Positions 35,235 to 43,344 of a stretch of 64,000 nt of DNA are shown one piece after another; the first letter of the stretch is position 1, and the number at the start of each line of letters is the position of its first letter. The notes below the pieces were generated by a model that was not told the origin of the DNA, did not search any database, and saw only the letters and a program-made list of their open reading frames with translations. The translations under genes and the position numbers were made by a program. Source of the DNA: JALZAI01 sp038207565 (GTDB taxonomy: Bacteria; Actinomycetota; Actinomycetes; Mycobacteriales; Jatrophihabitantaceae); NCBI GenBank assembly GCA_038207565.1, contig JBBQZQ010000004.1, positions 93,816-157,815 on the forward strand. The letters run 5' to 3'.

Positions 35235-36421
35235 CCCGCGAGGTCGACCACGACGCGGAGGACATACTCGACCTCCTCGTCATCGGCGGGGGCGTGATGG
35301 GGTTGTTCACCGCGTACCACGCGTCGGCGGGCTCCGGCCGGATCGCTGTTCTCGAGCGCGGCACGATCGGGGATCCGACGACGGCGTCGTTCGGCCGCAC
35401 CCGTTCCTACCGCCGCGATTATCTCGACCCGCTCTATGCCCGCCTGGCCGACACCGCCATCGCGCTCTGGGACGAGTTCGAGCGCCGCACCGGCGCGCAG
35501 GTGCTGGTGCGCTGCGGCTGCATGAACATCGCTGCGAAGGCGGTGACGCCCGAACTGCCGGTCACCTATGCACAGCTGAGCACCGACACGCTGACCGGCA
35601 TCGGCCTCGCGCCGGAGACGCTGGGCGCCGAAGAGATCGCCGAGCGATTCCCCTACCTGCAGGCGGATCTCGCGCACCTGGACGGGGCCGGCGGATTGGT
35701 GGATTTGCGGACGGTCACGGCGACACTGCTACGCACGCTGGACAAGCGAGAGGTCCTCGTCCACGAGCAGATCGAGATCACCGCGATCGAGTACGAGGGC
35801 GAACTGGTGCGGGTGCACTCCGACGCGGGTGAGTACCTCGCCCGCTCGCTCGTGATCACCGCAGGTCACGGCACCAACGACGTGCTCCGTCTGCTGCCCG
35901 ACTGCGACCTGCAGGTGCCGATCACCAGGGACCGTCCGAGCGAAGCGAAGTACTTCGTTCCGCCCGCGAAGGTGCGGCAGCTGTTTACGTCCGACGTCAT
36001 GCCTGTCATCGCCTACCTCGACACCGGTGTGTACGTGCATCCGATCGTCGACGGCGTCGTGGACGCGGTGAAGATCGGTTATTACAACCCGCCCGACATT
36101 CCCCGAGGACGTAGCGGGATCGAGGACATCGCGGATTTCGTGAAGCAGTGTCTGCCTGGTCTCGACGACGCCGAGTACACCGACGTGACCGACGTCGACC
36201 AGTGCGACTACGACCTGGTCTCCGACGACGACTTCGTGCTCGGCGCGGTCTCCGGTCGCGACAACGTGTTCATCGGTGTCGGCTGGCGCGGGACAGGGTA
36301 CAAGTTCGCCCCCTGGGTGGGGCAGGTGCTGTTCCAGCTGGCGCTGCAGCACGGCACCGTCTACGACATCGCACGATTCGACCCTGCTCGATTCGGCACC
36401 CTCACGAAGGAGCGCTCATGA
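35231..36421 (+). CDS. FAD-dependent amine oxidase, monomeric sarcosine oxidase-like
   Basis: A 396-residue DAO-family flavoprotein with LLVIGGGVMGLFTAYHAS near the N-terminus. The blocks TASFGRTRSYRRDYLDPLYARL and GRDNVFIGVGWRGTGYKFAPWVGQ resemble monomeric sarcosine oxidase and N-methyltryptophan oxidase, which oxidatively remove N-methyl groups. The start at 35231 overlaps the cupin stop (ATGA); its stop overlaps the methyltransferase start. Distinct from the soxB and dmg genes upstream, so it is probably specialised for a different N-methyl or amino substrate. Confidence 0.85.
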   Translation: MTREVDHDAEDILDLLVIGGGVMGLFTAYHASAGSGRIAVLERGTIGDPTTASFGRTRSYRRDYLDPLYARLADTAIALWDEFERRTGAQVLVRCGCMNIAAKAVTPELPVTYAQLSTDTLTGIGLAPETLGAEEIAERFPYLQADLAHLDGAGGLVDLRTVTATLLRTLDKREVLVHEQIEITAIEYEGELVRVHSDAGEYLARSLVITAGHGTNDVLRLLPDCDLQVPITRDRPSEAKYFVPPAKVRQLFTSDVMPVIAYLDTGVYVHPIVDGVVDAVKIGYYNPPDIPRGRSGIEDIADFVKQCLPGLDDAEYTDVTDVDQCDYDLVSDDDFVLGAVSGRDNVFIGVGWRGTGYKFAPWVGQVLFQLALQHGTVYDIARFDPARFGTLTKERS

Positions 36422-37488
36422 CCCGACCCTCGTCCCGGACCTTCCAGCAGCGGCTCGCTGACGGCGTCGTCGTCGGCGCCGAGGGATACGTCTTCGAGCT
36501 GGAACGACGCGGTTACGTCAAGGCGGGACCGTACGTTCCGGAGGTCATCCTCGACGCGCCCGATGCGCTGCGCCAGCTGCATCGTGAGTTCTTGCGGGCC
36601 GGCGCCGACGTCATGGTGGCGCTGACCTACTACGCGCACCGGGACAAGCTCAGCGACGTCGGACGCGGAGACGACCTCGAGCAGATGAACCGGCAGGCCG
36701 TGCGCATCGCCAACGAGATCGCTGCCGAGGGCGACGCGCTGGTCGCCGGCAACATCTGCAACACGTGGTCCTACGACCCGGCCAACGTAAAGAGTACGGG
36801 TGCCGTCGTCCGCGCGCAGTACCGCGAGCAGCTCGGCTGGGCTCGCGAGGAGGGCGTGGACCTCGTCATTTCCGAGACCAACGACTTCCTGGGTGAGGCG
36901 CTCATCGGCCTCGAGGTGTGCCACGAACTCGGGCTGCCGGCGATGGTCACGTTGGCCAGCGTGCAACAGAGCGCGACGTTCGACGGCTACGACTACGTCG
37001 AGGCCTGCCGCATCCTCGCCGACCACGGCGCGGCCGTCGTGGGACTCAATTGCTCACGCGGCCCGGCGACCATGCTGCCGCTGCTCGAGCAGATCCGCGC
37101 TGCCGTCGACATCCCGGTCGCGGCTCAACCGGTGCCCTACCGGACCGATGCGGGGACCCCCGCCTTCGAATCCCTGGAGGACGGCGAGGGTCGGCGGCTC
37201 TTTCCGATTCAGCTCGAGAGTCACCAGCTCAGCCGGTTCGAGATGGCCGACTTCGCGCGTAGGGCTCGCGACATCGGCGTCGACTACGTCGGGATCTGCT
37301 GCGGCGGCGCGCCTCATTACGTACGCGCGATGGCCGAGGCGCTCGGCCGGGACACTGTGGCGAGTCGCTACTCACCAGCCATCGAGCTGCATCCCGTGCT
37401 CGGCGCGCCGGGAGGCGTCGCCGCAGTCGAAGCAATGGGCGACTGGAGCGCGGGTTCTGACGCAAGAGACCAAGCGCGGCAAGCCTAG
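36418..37488 (+). CDS. Homocysteine S-methyltransferase, betaine-homocysteine methyltransferase-like
   Basis: A 356-residue zinc-dependent methyltransferase. The three zinc cysteines are Cys212 (GLNCSRGP) and Cys294-Cys295 (GICCGGAPHYVRA). N-terminal DGVVVGAEGYVFELERRGYVKAG has a Glu in the substrate region as in betaine-homocysteine methyltransferase (BHMT), where a methylated ammonium or sulphonium compound donates a methyl to homocysteine to form methionine. Last gene of the LacI-controlled operon, overlapping the amine oxidase gene. Donor identity is unknown; a betaine is likely from the family. Confidence 0.88.
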   Translation: MTRPSSRTFQQRLADGVVVGAEGYVFELERRGYVKAGPYVPEVILDAPDALRQLHREFLRAGADVMVALTYYAHRDKLSDVGRGDDLEQMNRQAVRIANEIAAEGDALVAGNICNTWSYDPANVKSTGAVVRAQYREQLGWAREEGVDLVISETNDFLGEALIGLEVCHELGLPAMVTLASVQQSATFDGYDYVEACRILADHGAAVVGLNCSRGPATMLPLLEQIRAAVDIPVAAQPVPYRTDAGTPAFESLEDGEGRRLFPIQLESHQLSRFEMADFARRARDIGVDYVGICCGGAPHYVRAMAEALGRDTVASRYSPAIELHPVLGAPGGVAAVEAMGDWSAGSDARDQARQA

Positions 37489-37534
37489 GTACATGGGGGG
37501 CCGAGTACAAGGGGGCCGAGTACATGGGGGCTGA
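37489..37534. repeat. Three tandem 15-16-base repeats after the methyltransferase operon
   Basis: Three consecutive copies of GTACATGGGGGGCCGA-like units (37489-37504, 37505-37519, 37520-37534), differing at one to three positions, starting right after the methyltransferase stop. Role unknown. Confidence 0.8.
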
Positions 37535-37560
37535 GTGCAACGGCCCAGAGGGTGCAAAGG

Positions 37561-37596
37561 GGTCAGAGCCGCCCGTTACCCCGCACGGCTCTGACC
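37561..37596. terminator. Bidirectional terminator hairpin
   Basis: Perfect 11-base inverted repeat GGTCAGAGCCG / CGGCTCTGACC with a 14-base loop between the convergent methyltransferase and membrane-protein operons. Confidence 0.7.
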
Positions 37597-37611
37597 TCGT
37601 TGTGCGTCGGC

Positions 37612-38445
37612 TCAGGGACGTCGGTTCGGGTCCGGGGGCGTCGGGCCCTGAGTCTCCGGAGCCACGTGCGCCCCGGACTGGGGCGGGTGCTGCTGGGTGC
37701 CGTATTGCTGCGCCCCGGATTGTTGGGAGCCGTACTCGGGCTGCGCGCCGGGCTGGGCCTGACGGCGCTCCTGGGCCAGACGGCGCTCCTCGGCCTGACG
37801 GCGCTGTTCGGCGAGACGGCCTTCTTCGCGGCGCTGCTCGTCCTGACGGCGCTGCTCTTCCTCACGTTGCTCGTCGACTCTGCGCCGTTCGTCGGCCAGT
37901 CGCGCCGCCTCGGCATCGGCATCTGCCTTGCGTCGCTGCGCTGCCTTGACATCGCGCACGCTGCGTACCGACAACCGGCCCATCGACGCGGCACCCAGAA
38001 AGAGGATCACCGCACCAAGCCCGTCGAAGTAGGCAAGCGACTCGAGCGCACGCAGGCCCTTACTGCTACCCGTGGGCGACCCCGGTGAACCGAGGTGCAG
38101 AACCGGCGCCAACTGGGTGCCGACGATGAACCAAGCCCCGCCGGCCACGGCGAGCCAGCTGCCGATGCTGGCCGTGATCCGGTTGGCGCTGAGCAATAGC
38201 AGCACCCCGCCGACGGCCGTCACCACACCAGGCAGGACTTCGAGCCAGCCCCGACCCGACGTCCAATGCCAGGAGTCGTCGGGCGTGAAGGCAAAGCTGA
38301 TCGCCGGGCCGATGAAGGGGATCAGCGCGCCCCAGACACCGAGCGCGATGAGCAGGATTCCACTCAACGCTCCCCTGCTGCGCGGCACGTGCACCGCTCC
38401 GCCGCGTAGTGGATCCTCTGCTGTGTCGTGCTGATGACGGGTCAC
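37612..38445 (-). CDS. Four-helix membrane protein with charged coiled-coil tail
   Basis: A 277-residue protein I do not recognise. About four hydrophobic helices (within residues 25-165) precede a strongly charged coiled-coil stretch rich in Glu, Arg and Gln (about 175-230, repeats such as EEQRRQDEQRREE). A Gln/Pro/Gly-rich disordered tail ends the protein. GTG start overlaps the YihY gene stop (GTGA). Last gene of an envelope operon. Confidence 0.75.
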   Translation of the reverse strand: MTRHQHDTAEDPLRGGAVHVPRSRGALSGILLIALGVWGALIPFIGPAISFAFTPDDSWHWTSGRGWLEVLPGVVTAVGGVLLLLSANRITASIGSWLAVAGGAWFIVGTQLAPVLHLGSPGSPTGSSKGLRALESLAYFDGLGAVILFLGAASMGRLSVRSVRDVKAAQRRKADADAEAARLADERRRVDEQREEEQRRQDEQRREEGRLAEQRRQAEERRLAQERRQAQPGAQPEYGSQQSGAQQYGTQQHPPQSGAHVAPETQGPTPPDPNRRP

Positions 38446-39485
38446 TGCATGGTCCGCTTCCGAACGTCCGCGGCTTCTTCGACGCGGCGCTTCTCCGCGT
38501 CATCGAGCTTGCGGTCGTCACGAACCTCGGCGAACGGCTCTACATCCTCAGGCATGCCCGCTCGGATGGCCCGCTCGCGCTGCATCTCGGCATTGAACTC
38601 TGCGCCGAGGAGCACCGCGATGTTCGATATCCACAACCAAACCAGGAACACGATCACGGTGGCGAGCGAGCCGTACGTCTTGTTGTACGAGCCGGAGAAC
38701 GACACATAGAGCGCGAACACAGCGGAGGCGATGATCCACACTACGACCGCGACGATGCCGCCGGGACTGATCCACTTGAACGACGGCTGCTTCACGTTGG
38801 GGCTCGCCTTGTAGAGCAACGACAGCATCAGACCGACAATGATCAACAGAATCGGCCACTTCGCGATGTTCCAGACCAGCACCGCGCTGTCACCGATACC
38901 AAGTGCCTTGCCGACCTGCGTAGCGACGGGGCCGCTCACGATCACGAGGATCGCACTGAGTACCAGCATGATCACGAGTGCGAGGGTGGTGAACAACCGA
39001 ACTGGCGCGGTTTTCCAGATCGGCCGGCCCTCATCGACTTCGTAGATGGCGTTGGACGCGCGCATGAACGCGGCCACGTAGCCCGACGCCGACCACAGCG
39101 CCACCGCGATGCCGATGATGGCGGCCAGGCCGGCGGTGCCCGCGTTGCCCTGGACCTGCTTGATGACGCTCGACAGGAAGCTGCTCACGCTCCCCGGTGC
39201 AACCGCGCCGAGGTTGTTGAGCAGTTTCTGCGTCGTCGACTTTCCCAGCAGACCCAGAATCGAGACCAGTACCAACATCCCCGGGAAGAGCGCGAGTACC
39301 CCGAAGTAGGTCAGGGCAGCCGCGCGGTCGGTGACGTCGTCATGCTTGAACTGCGCAAACGACCGCTTCAGTATCGCGATCCACCCCGACTTGGGTACGT
39401 CGGTCGGTTTCGCCGGCGGGTCGTCCTGAGAGTCGTTTGGATCGCGCTTGGCAGAACTGTCGTGATGTGTGGATGTCGCGGCCAT
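38442..39485 (-). CDS. YihY/BrkB-family inner-membrane protein
   Basis: A 347-residue YihY/virulence-factor-BrkB membrane protein with the family blocks DRAAALTYFGVLALFPGML, WSASGYVAAFMRASNAIYEVDE and GSLATVIVFLVWLWISNIAVLLGAEFNAE, and about six helices. AGGAGG precedes the ATG. BrkB proteins are not ribonucleases despite older names; the family role (possibly lipid or small-molecule transport) is unsettled. Confidence 0.9.
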   Translation of the reverse strand: MAATSTHHDSSAKRDPNDSQDDPPAKPTDVPKSGWIAILKRSFAQFKHDDVTDRAAALTYFGVLALFPGMLVLVSILGLLGKSTTQKLLNNLGAVAPGSVSSFLSSVIKQVQGNAGTAGLAAIIGIAVALWSASGYVAAFMRASNAIYEVDEGRPIWKTAPVRLFTTLALVIMLVLSAILVIVSGPVATQVGKALGIGDSAVLVWNIAKWPILLIIVGLMLSLLYKASPNVKQPSFKWISPGGIVAVVVWIIASAVFALYVSFSGSYNKTYGSLATVIVFLVWLWISNIAVLLGAEFNAEMQRERAIRAGMPEDVEPFAEVRDDRKLDDAEKRRVEEAADVRKRTMQ

Positions 39486-39508
39486 GGCCCGGTCCTCCTG
39501 GTATCAAA

Positions 39509-40075
39509 CTACCGCTGCAGTGGCTGCTTGACGTCATCGGCAGACGACTTCGCCTGCTCGGTGGTGTGCTGCGCACCTTCGGTGGCCGTCGACTTGATCT
39601 GCTCGGCGGACTGCTGCAGAGGCTCCTTGAGGTTCTCGGCCATTTCCTGGCCCTTCTGCTTGAGCGGCTCGCTCAAGTCCTTCGCCGCGCTCTCAGCCTT
39701 CTCGGCCAGCTTCTGCTCGACCTGGCCCGACGGCGCGAGGGAGGACACCAACCAGCCCACCCCGAACGCGATCAGGCCGGCGGCCAGCGGGTTGCCCTGG
39801 GTGCGCTGGGTAATGGCCTGCGGAGCGGAGCTGGCTGCGTCGCTCACCGAGGACTTGGCGGAACTCAACGAGTCCGACGCGCCGCGCAAGCCGCCGCCGT
39901 CGTTCGAAGAACCCATTACGCGCTCGCGCACCGACCCCGCGCTGGACTTCACGCTGTCGACCCGGCGGCGAACAACCTTGGACGGTGTGACCTTGTCGGT
40001 CAGCCGGTCCACGTTGGTACTCAGGCTCGCGCGGGTGCGCTCGATATCGTGCTGGATTTCGTCAGGAGTGCTCAT
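39509..40075 (-). CDS. DUF3618-family protein
   Basis: A 188-residue protein whose N-terminus (PDEIQHDIERTRASLSTNVDRLTDKV) is the DUF3618 signature common in actinobacteria. One hydrophobic helix (about 95-115, AAGLIAFGVGWLVSSLAP) is followed by an amphipathic Ala/Lys/Glu-rich stretch resembling stress apolipoprotein-like helices. Between holin-family and YihY genes, an actinobacterial envelope-gene grouping. Function unknown. Confidence 0.85.
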   Translation of the reverse strand: MSTPDEIQHDIERTRASLSTNVDRLTDKVTPSKVVRRRVDSVKSSAGSVRERVMGSSNDGGGLRGASDSLSSAKSSVSDAASSAPQAITQRTQGNPLAAGLIAFGVGWLVSSLAPSGQVEQKLAEKAESAAKDLSEPLKQKGQEMAENLKEPLQQSAEQIKSTATEGAQHTTEQAKSSADDVKQPLQR

Positions 40076-40080
40076 ATCGG

Positions 40081-40515
40081 CTACCGGCCCTTCAAGGCGT
40101 CAGGAACTTCTTTGACCGTTTCCACGGTGCGTTCGGGTTTCGGGTTGACCTTCTTGAGAGTGCTGCGTCCAACTACGAAGAGGATCGCTGCGATGGCGGC
40201 CCAGACGAGGGCAACAACCAGTGCCGCCCAGCCCTCGTCCATCACGTTGGCCAGTCCCCACCAGAGGGCGAAGGACAGGAAGAGCAGCACCATGTAGCCG
40301 GCGAAGCCGGCCCCGCCGAGCATGCCGGCGCCCTTACCCGCTTTGGCGACCTCGGTCTTTACCTCCGCCTTGGCGAGGGCGACTTCCTGACGCATCAGCG
40401 TCGAGAAGTCGCGACTGACCTCCGACAGCAGTTCTCCGACGGACGCGTTCTGCGAGCCCGCATTCGTCACCTCGTCCTCGGACGCGTAATTGGTGGAGTC
40501 GATGGGCGTACTCAC
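40081..40515 (-). CDS. Phage-holin-like (PF07332-type) membrane protein
   Basis: A 144-residue chromosomal member of the putative actinobacterial holin/DUF1469 family: an N-terminal amphipathic helix (LLSEVSRDFSTLMRQEVALAKAEVK), two transmembrane helices (about 65-115) and a short tail. The GTG start overlaps the upstream gene (GTGA). Despite the name, it is an ordinary membrane protein in this gene neighbourhood, not phage evidence. Confidence 0.85.
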   Translation of the reverse strand: MSTPIDSTNYASEDEVTNAGSQNASVGELLSEVSRDFSTLMRQEVALAKAEVKTEVAKAGKGAGMLGGAGFAGYMVLLFLSFALWWGLANVMDEGWAALVVALVWAAIAAILFVVGRSTLKKVNPKPERTVETVKEVPDALKGR

Positions 40516-41342
40516 CAGCGACCGCCACCGGGCTCGTCGCTGCGCTCTGTGGGTAGCGGGGGCGGATAGGCCGCGTCACCGGCCACCGGCGGGTAGGTCG
40601 GGCCGCCCGCAACCGGCGGGTAAGCGGCGCCGCCCGCAGCCGGCGGGTATGACGCCCCGCTCGTAGGCAACTGCTGTGTGTCAATAATGGGCGCACTGAT
40701 CGCTGGCTCGGTGCCCGACGCGACGGGGCGTGCCGATCCGTATTCAACATTTGTGTCACCGCTGTCGTCGCTGTGCACGTCCTTGACGCCGCGGGTCAAC
40801 CGCCCGGCGACAACACCCGCGGCGAGAGCGCCGACGAGGAATGCAGCAGGCTTACGACGTGCCAGCGACCGCAGCTCGTCGACCAGCTGACCTGGCTCCC
40901 GGTCATCGAGCCAGGAGGCCGCACTATGCGCGCGGTCGCTGACCTGGCCGACGACGTCGGTCGCGGGGCCGGACTGCTCACTTTTCTGCGCCATCGAGCC
41001 CAGTTCGTCCGCGAGCGAGCGCAGGTTGTTCACCAGGTTCTTGTGTTGCACGCCGCTCTGCTCGAGCAACTGGTTGCGGGCCTCGGATGCGAGGTTTCGC
41101 GCCTGGGTCTTCGTCTCCTGGGCGACATTCTTCGCGCTGTCGGCGGCGGTCTGGGCCACCTCGCTGGCGGCCTGCTTGCCCGCCTGGGCAGTCTCAGCGG
41201 CCTTGCCTTCTGCGGCGCCTTCTGCAGCCGGCTGCTCGGTCGAGTACCCGGGCTGGCCGGGTGCCGGCGTGCCCGGCAACGTCGCGGGCTGGCCGGGTGC
41301 CGGCGTGCCCGGCAACGTCGCGGGCTGGGTGAGTTCGCTCAT
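40512..41342 (-). CDS. Membrane-associated protein with proline-rich repeats
   Basis: A 276-residue protein I do not recognise as a named family. The N-terminus has two exact 12-residue repeats (QPATLPGTPAPG). The middle is helical (AQTAADSAKNVAQETKTQARN... QHKNLVNNLRSLADELGS), followed by LARRKPAAFLVGALAAGVVAGRLTRG, one hydrophobic segment seen in envelope proteins next to DUF3618 genes. The C-terminus has four YPPxAGG-like repeats. CGGAGGAACG precedes the ATG. First gene of the five-gene envelope operon. Confidence 0.8.
   Translation of the reverse strand: MSELTQPATLPGTPAPGQPATLPGTPAPGQPGYSTEQPAAEGAAEGKAAETAQAGKQAASEVAQTAADSAKNVAQETKTQARNLASEARNQLLEQSGVQHKNLVNNLRSLADELGSMAQKSEQSGPATDVVGQVSDRAHSAASWLDDREPGQLVDELRSLARRKPAAFLVGALAAGVVAGRLTRGVKDVHSDDSGDTNVEYGSARPVASGTEPAISAPIIDTQQLPTSGASYPPAAGGAAYPPVAGGPTYPPVAGDAAYPPPLPTERSDEPGGGRW
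40568..40655. repeat. 30-base in-frame repeats (YPP.AGG)
   Basis: About three imperfect 30-base units within the C-terminal part of the membrane-associated protein gene, encoding proline/glycine-rich repeats (YPPVAGGPT-like). Confidence 0.75.
41250..41321. repeat. 36-base exact tandem duplication in coding sequence
   Basis: Two identical 36-base units (41250-41285 and 41286-41321) encode two identical 12-residue Pro-rich repeats near the N-terminus of the protein at 40512-41342. Likely to vary in copy number between strains. Confidence 0.9.
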
Positions 41343-41709
41343 CGTTCCTCCGTGTTCTTCGGTCCGAGTCGGACCAGGACTTTCAAATGTTGATCGGCAG
41401 GCGGTTTTGCTGCGCGATGTGGTCGCGCCATGGGTTCAGAGCCTCATGACGGCGCGACGCTATGTCGGGAATGTCAGACCAGATGCAGACGTGCGGTCCT
41501 CCTGTGTACGACAAGACGATGTGACTCGGGTGAATCCAACCAACCGACTTGCGTAGGACGTTGTTGCTGCAGGGCCCGGCCAGCACGGTGGCCGCTTGTT
41601 GGGATCGACCGTGCTTACATCCGAAGCTTCCCCTGTAAGCGATCCAGCTAACCGATCCCGGCGTACAAATTTTGCATTGAGCCTGCAGCTGCCTGCTGCG
41701 GCCGTCAGT
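41343..41709. promoter_or_regulatory. Promoter region of the envelope operon
   Basis: 367 bases without a credible gene between the TetR gene and the envelope operon. It holds the odd palindrome GGTCCGAGTCGGACC (41361-41375) about 20 bases upstream of the operon start, either an operator or a leader hairpin. No convincing sigma-factor promoter identified by eye. Confidence 0.3.
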
Positions 41710-42549
41710 TCAGGTGTTCAGGAACTCCTCGATCCGGTCCAGCAGAACATTCAGTCCTAGGTTGAACTCCGTGTCGTAATGGTCTTCGGTCAGCCCGCCC
41801 CGCAGCCGATGGATGACGGGATACCGCGCCGCATCAACCTCTCCCGTCGGGTCGAGTTCCTGCGGGCCGTGCGCATCGCCGAGTAGCTCGCGATGTTCGG
41901 TCGTGCGCGCCGGACTCAGCGCACCGGGCACCGGATCGCCGGGATCAACCGGATCGCTACCGTCGTCCTGGCCCCCTTGCTGGAAGGAGCCGTCACCGGG
42001 TTTTGGATCGCGCAGCGCCATCGCGCTGGTTTCCAACAGCAGGTACCCGAGTAGGAAGCTGTTGAAAGTGCGGTAGGCCCACAGCACCTGGTCATCGGTG
42101 AAACCTTCCTCGTGCAGGGCCGCCAGGACCTGTTCTACCCACCGCAGGGAGCGCAACGGCGGGTTGAGCCATGGTGCATCAGGCGGGCGTGTAGCCACCA
42201 GCGGAAAGGCGTGCGGGTGCGCGCATGCGTACCGGCGGACTCCGTGGGCGAGCCGGTCGAGGTAGTCGCGCCAACCGGCCGTCGGGTGCGAAGGCACCTG
42301 CGGATCATCGGAGAGTTCGTCGACGATTCGTTCAACGACGGTGTCGAACAGTTCCTCTCGGCTGGACACATATCGATACAGCGACATGGCACGCACGCCC
42401 AACCGGTCGCCGACCGATCGCATCGAGGCCATGGCGATGCCCTGTTCGTCGATCAACCCCAGCGTCTCGGTGACGATGCGGTCCAGCGACAGCCCGCGCA
42501 CAGCCACCCGCGATTCGCGGTCGCCACCGGACTTCCTGTCATCAGACAC
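41710..42549 (-). CDS. TetR/AcrR-family transcriptional regulator
   Basis: A 279-residue TetR regulator. N-terminal helix-turn-helix (about 18-65: LSLDRIVTETLGLIDEQGIAMASMRSVGDRLGV..MSLYRYVSSREEL), then the ligand-binding helical domain with an acidic Gly/Asp/Pro-rich insert (about 190-215, QQGGQDDGSDPVDPGDP). GTG start at 42549 is preferred because the longer frame is Arg/Pro-rich noncoding-like. No obvious divergent partner; GreA-like gene lies 339 bases away on the other strand. Targets unknown. Confidence 0.85.
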   Translation of the reverse strand: MSDDRKSGGDRESRVAVRGLSLDRIVTETLGLIDEQGIAMASMRSVGDRLGVRAMSLYRYVSSREELFDTVVERIVDELSDDPQVPSHPTAGWRDYLDRLAHGVRRYACAHPHAFPLVATRPPDAPWLNPPLRSLRWVEQVLAALHEEGFTDDQVLWAYRTFNSFLLGYLLLETSAMALRDPKPGDGSFQQGGQDDGSDPVDPGDPVPGALSPARTTEHRELLGDAHGPQELDPTGEVDAARYPVIHRLRGGLTEDHYDTEFNLGLNVLLDRIEEFLNT

Positions 42550-42888
42550 CTGTCCATCTTTACTCGGCTTCGACCAGCACACCTCGCGCGGCCTGCGCCG
42601 CCCACGTTCGGTTGGGCGAGTCCGCCGGCCGGCGGCACCGACCGTTGGCGTCGGAGCCGTGGACGCGGCAGCCGGGACTCCCGCCGTGGCCGCAAACCGT
42701 TTCCTGTGATCGCGGGGTGGAAAGCGGGTAACCCCGCCATGCATTTCACGTCCCGCCCCGCCGCCGGCATGGGTGCTGAGCGGTTTCTGTGACTCAGCCG
42801 GTCACGGGCATTTCTGTCCCAGAGCGAGCGTTTGTTCCGACGTCGACGCGCGAGCGTCGCCATCCTGGAGTACTGACGAGAGGTCGAC
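42550..42888. promoter_or_regulatory. Divergent intergenic region, TetR / GreA-like genes
   Basis: 339 bases without a gene. Two similar sequences, CGTTTCCTGTGATC (near 42699) and CGGTTTCTGTGACTC (near 42780), about 80 bases apart could be twin regulator sites. Nothing else recognised. Confidence 0.25.
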
Positions 42889-43344
42889 ATGATTGCAACC
42901 GCGGAATCCCCCGCCCGTCCGGACAGCCGGTCCGAGCGCCTGGACTTCCTGCGTGCAGAACGTGAGCGCACCCGTGCGGAGATCCTGCCCGAAGGCGGCG
43001 GCGACGTGGCCGACAGAGCCACGAATGTCGACGCACTCGTGCGGCTGGCCGTGCTGGAGGAGCGGATCGCGGTGCTCGAGGACGAACTGGCTGGGGGCGA
43101 GCCCGGCGCCGCACCGGCGGCTGACGGTGTGGTATCCCTCGGCCGCACGGTGACCGTCGATCTTGGTGACGGTCCGGAGAAGTTCCTCGTGGGATCCTTC
43201 GATCAGGGTGGCGGCGGCGTCGACGTGATCACTCCCGGCAGCCCGCTGGGTCGAGCCGTCATCGGGGCGAGCGTCGGCTCGACCGTGTCCTACGCTGCGC
43301 GTCCGCACCGCTACCTGCACGCGAGCATTCTTGCTGTCGACTGA
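42889..43344 (+). CDS. GreA/GreB-family transcription factor
   Basis: A 151-residue protein with the two-domain Gre layout: an N-terminal coiled-coil hairpin (about 15-72, RLDFLRAERERTRAEILPEGGGDVADRATN...LEERIAVLEDEL) and a C-terminal FKBP-like domain (VVSLGRTVTVDLGDG...VITPGSPLGRAVIGASVGSTVSY). Gre factors insert the coiled-coil tip into RNA polymerase's secondary channel. The tip region here (GGGDVADRATNVDA) departs from the canonical acidic tip, so it may be one of the divergent actinobacterial Gre-like factors rather than housekeeping GreA. Not adjacent to other transcription genes. Confidence 0.82.
   Translation: MIATAESPARPDSRSERLDFLRAERERTRAEILPEGGGDVADRATNVDALVRLAVLEERIAVLEDELAGGEPGAAPAADGVVSLGRTVTVDLGDGPEKFLVGSFDQGGGGVDVITPGSPLGRAVIGASVGSTVSYAARPHRYLHASILAVD

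Noticed and set aside
37489..37534. CRISPR array
   Set aside because: Repeats are directly adjacent without unique spacers and only 15-16 bases long.
40081..40515. Prophage evidence from a holin-like gene
   Set aside because: This holin-family protein occurs widely in actinobacterial chromosomes with DUF3618 and YihY genes; no other phage genes are present.
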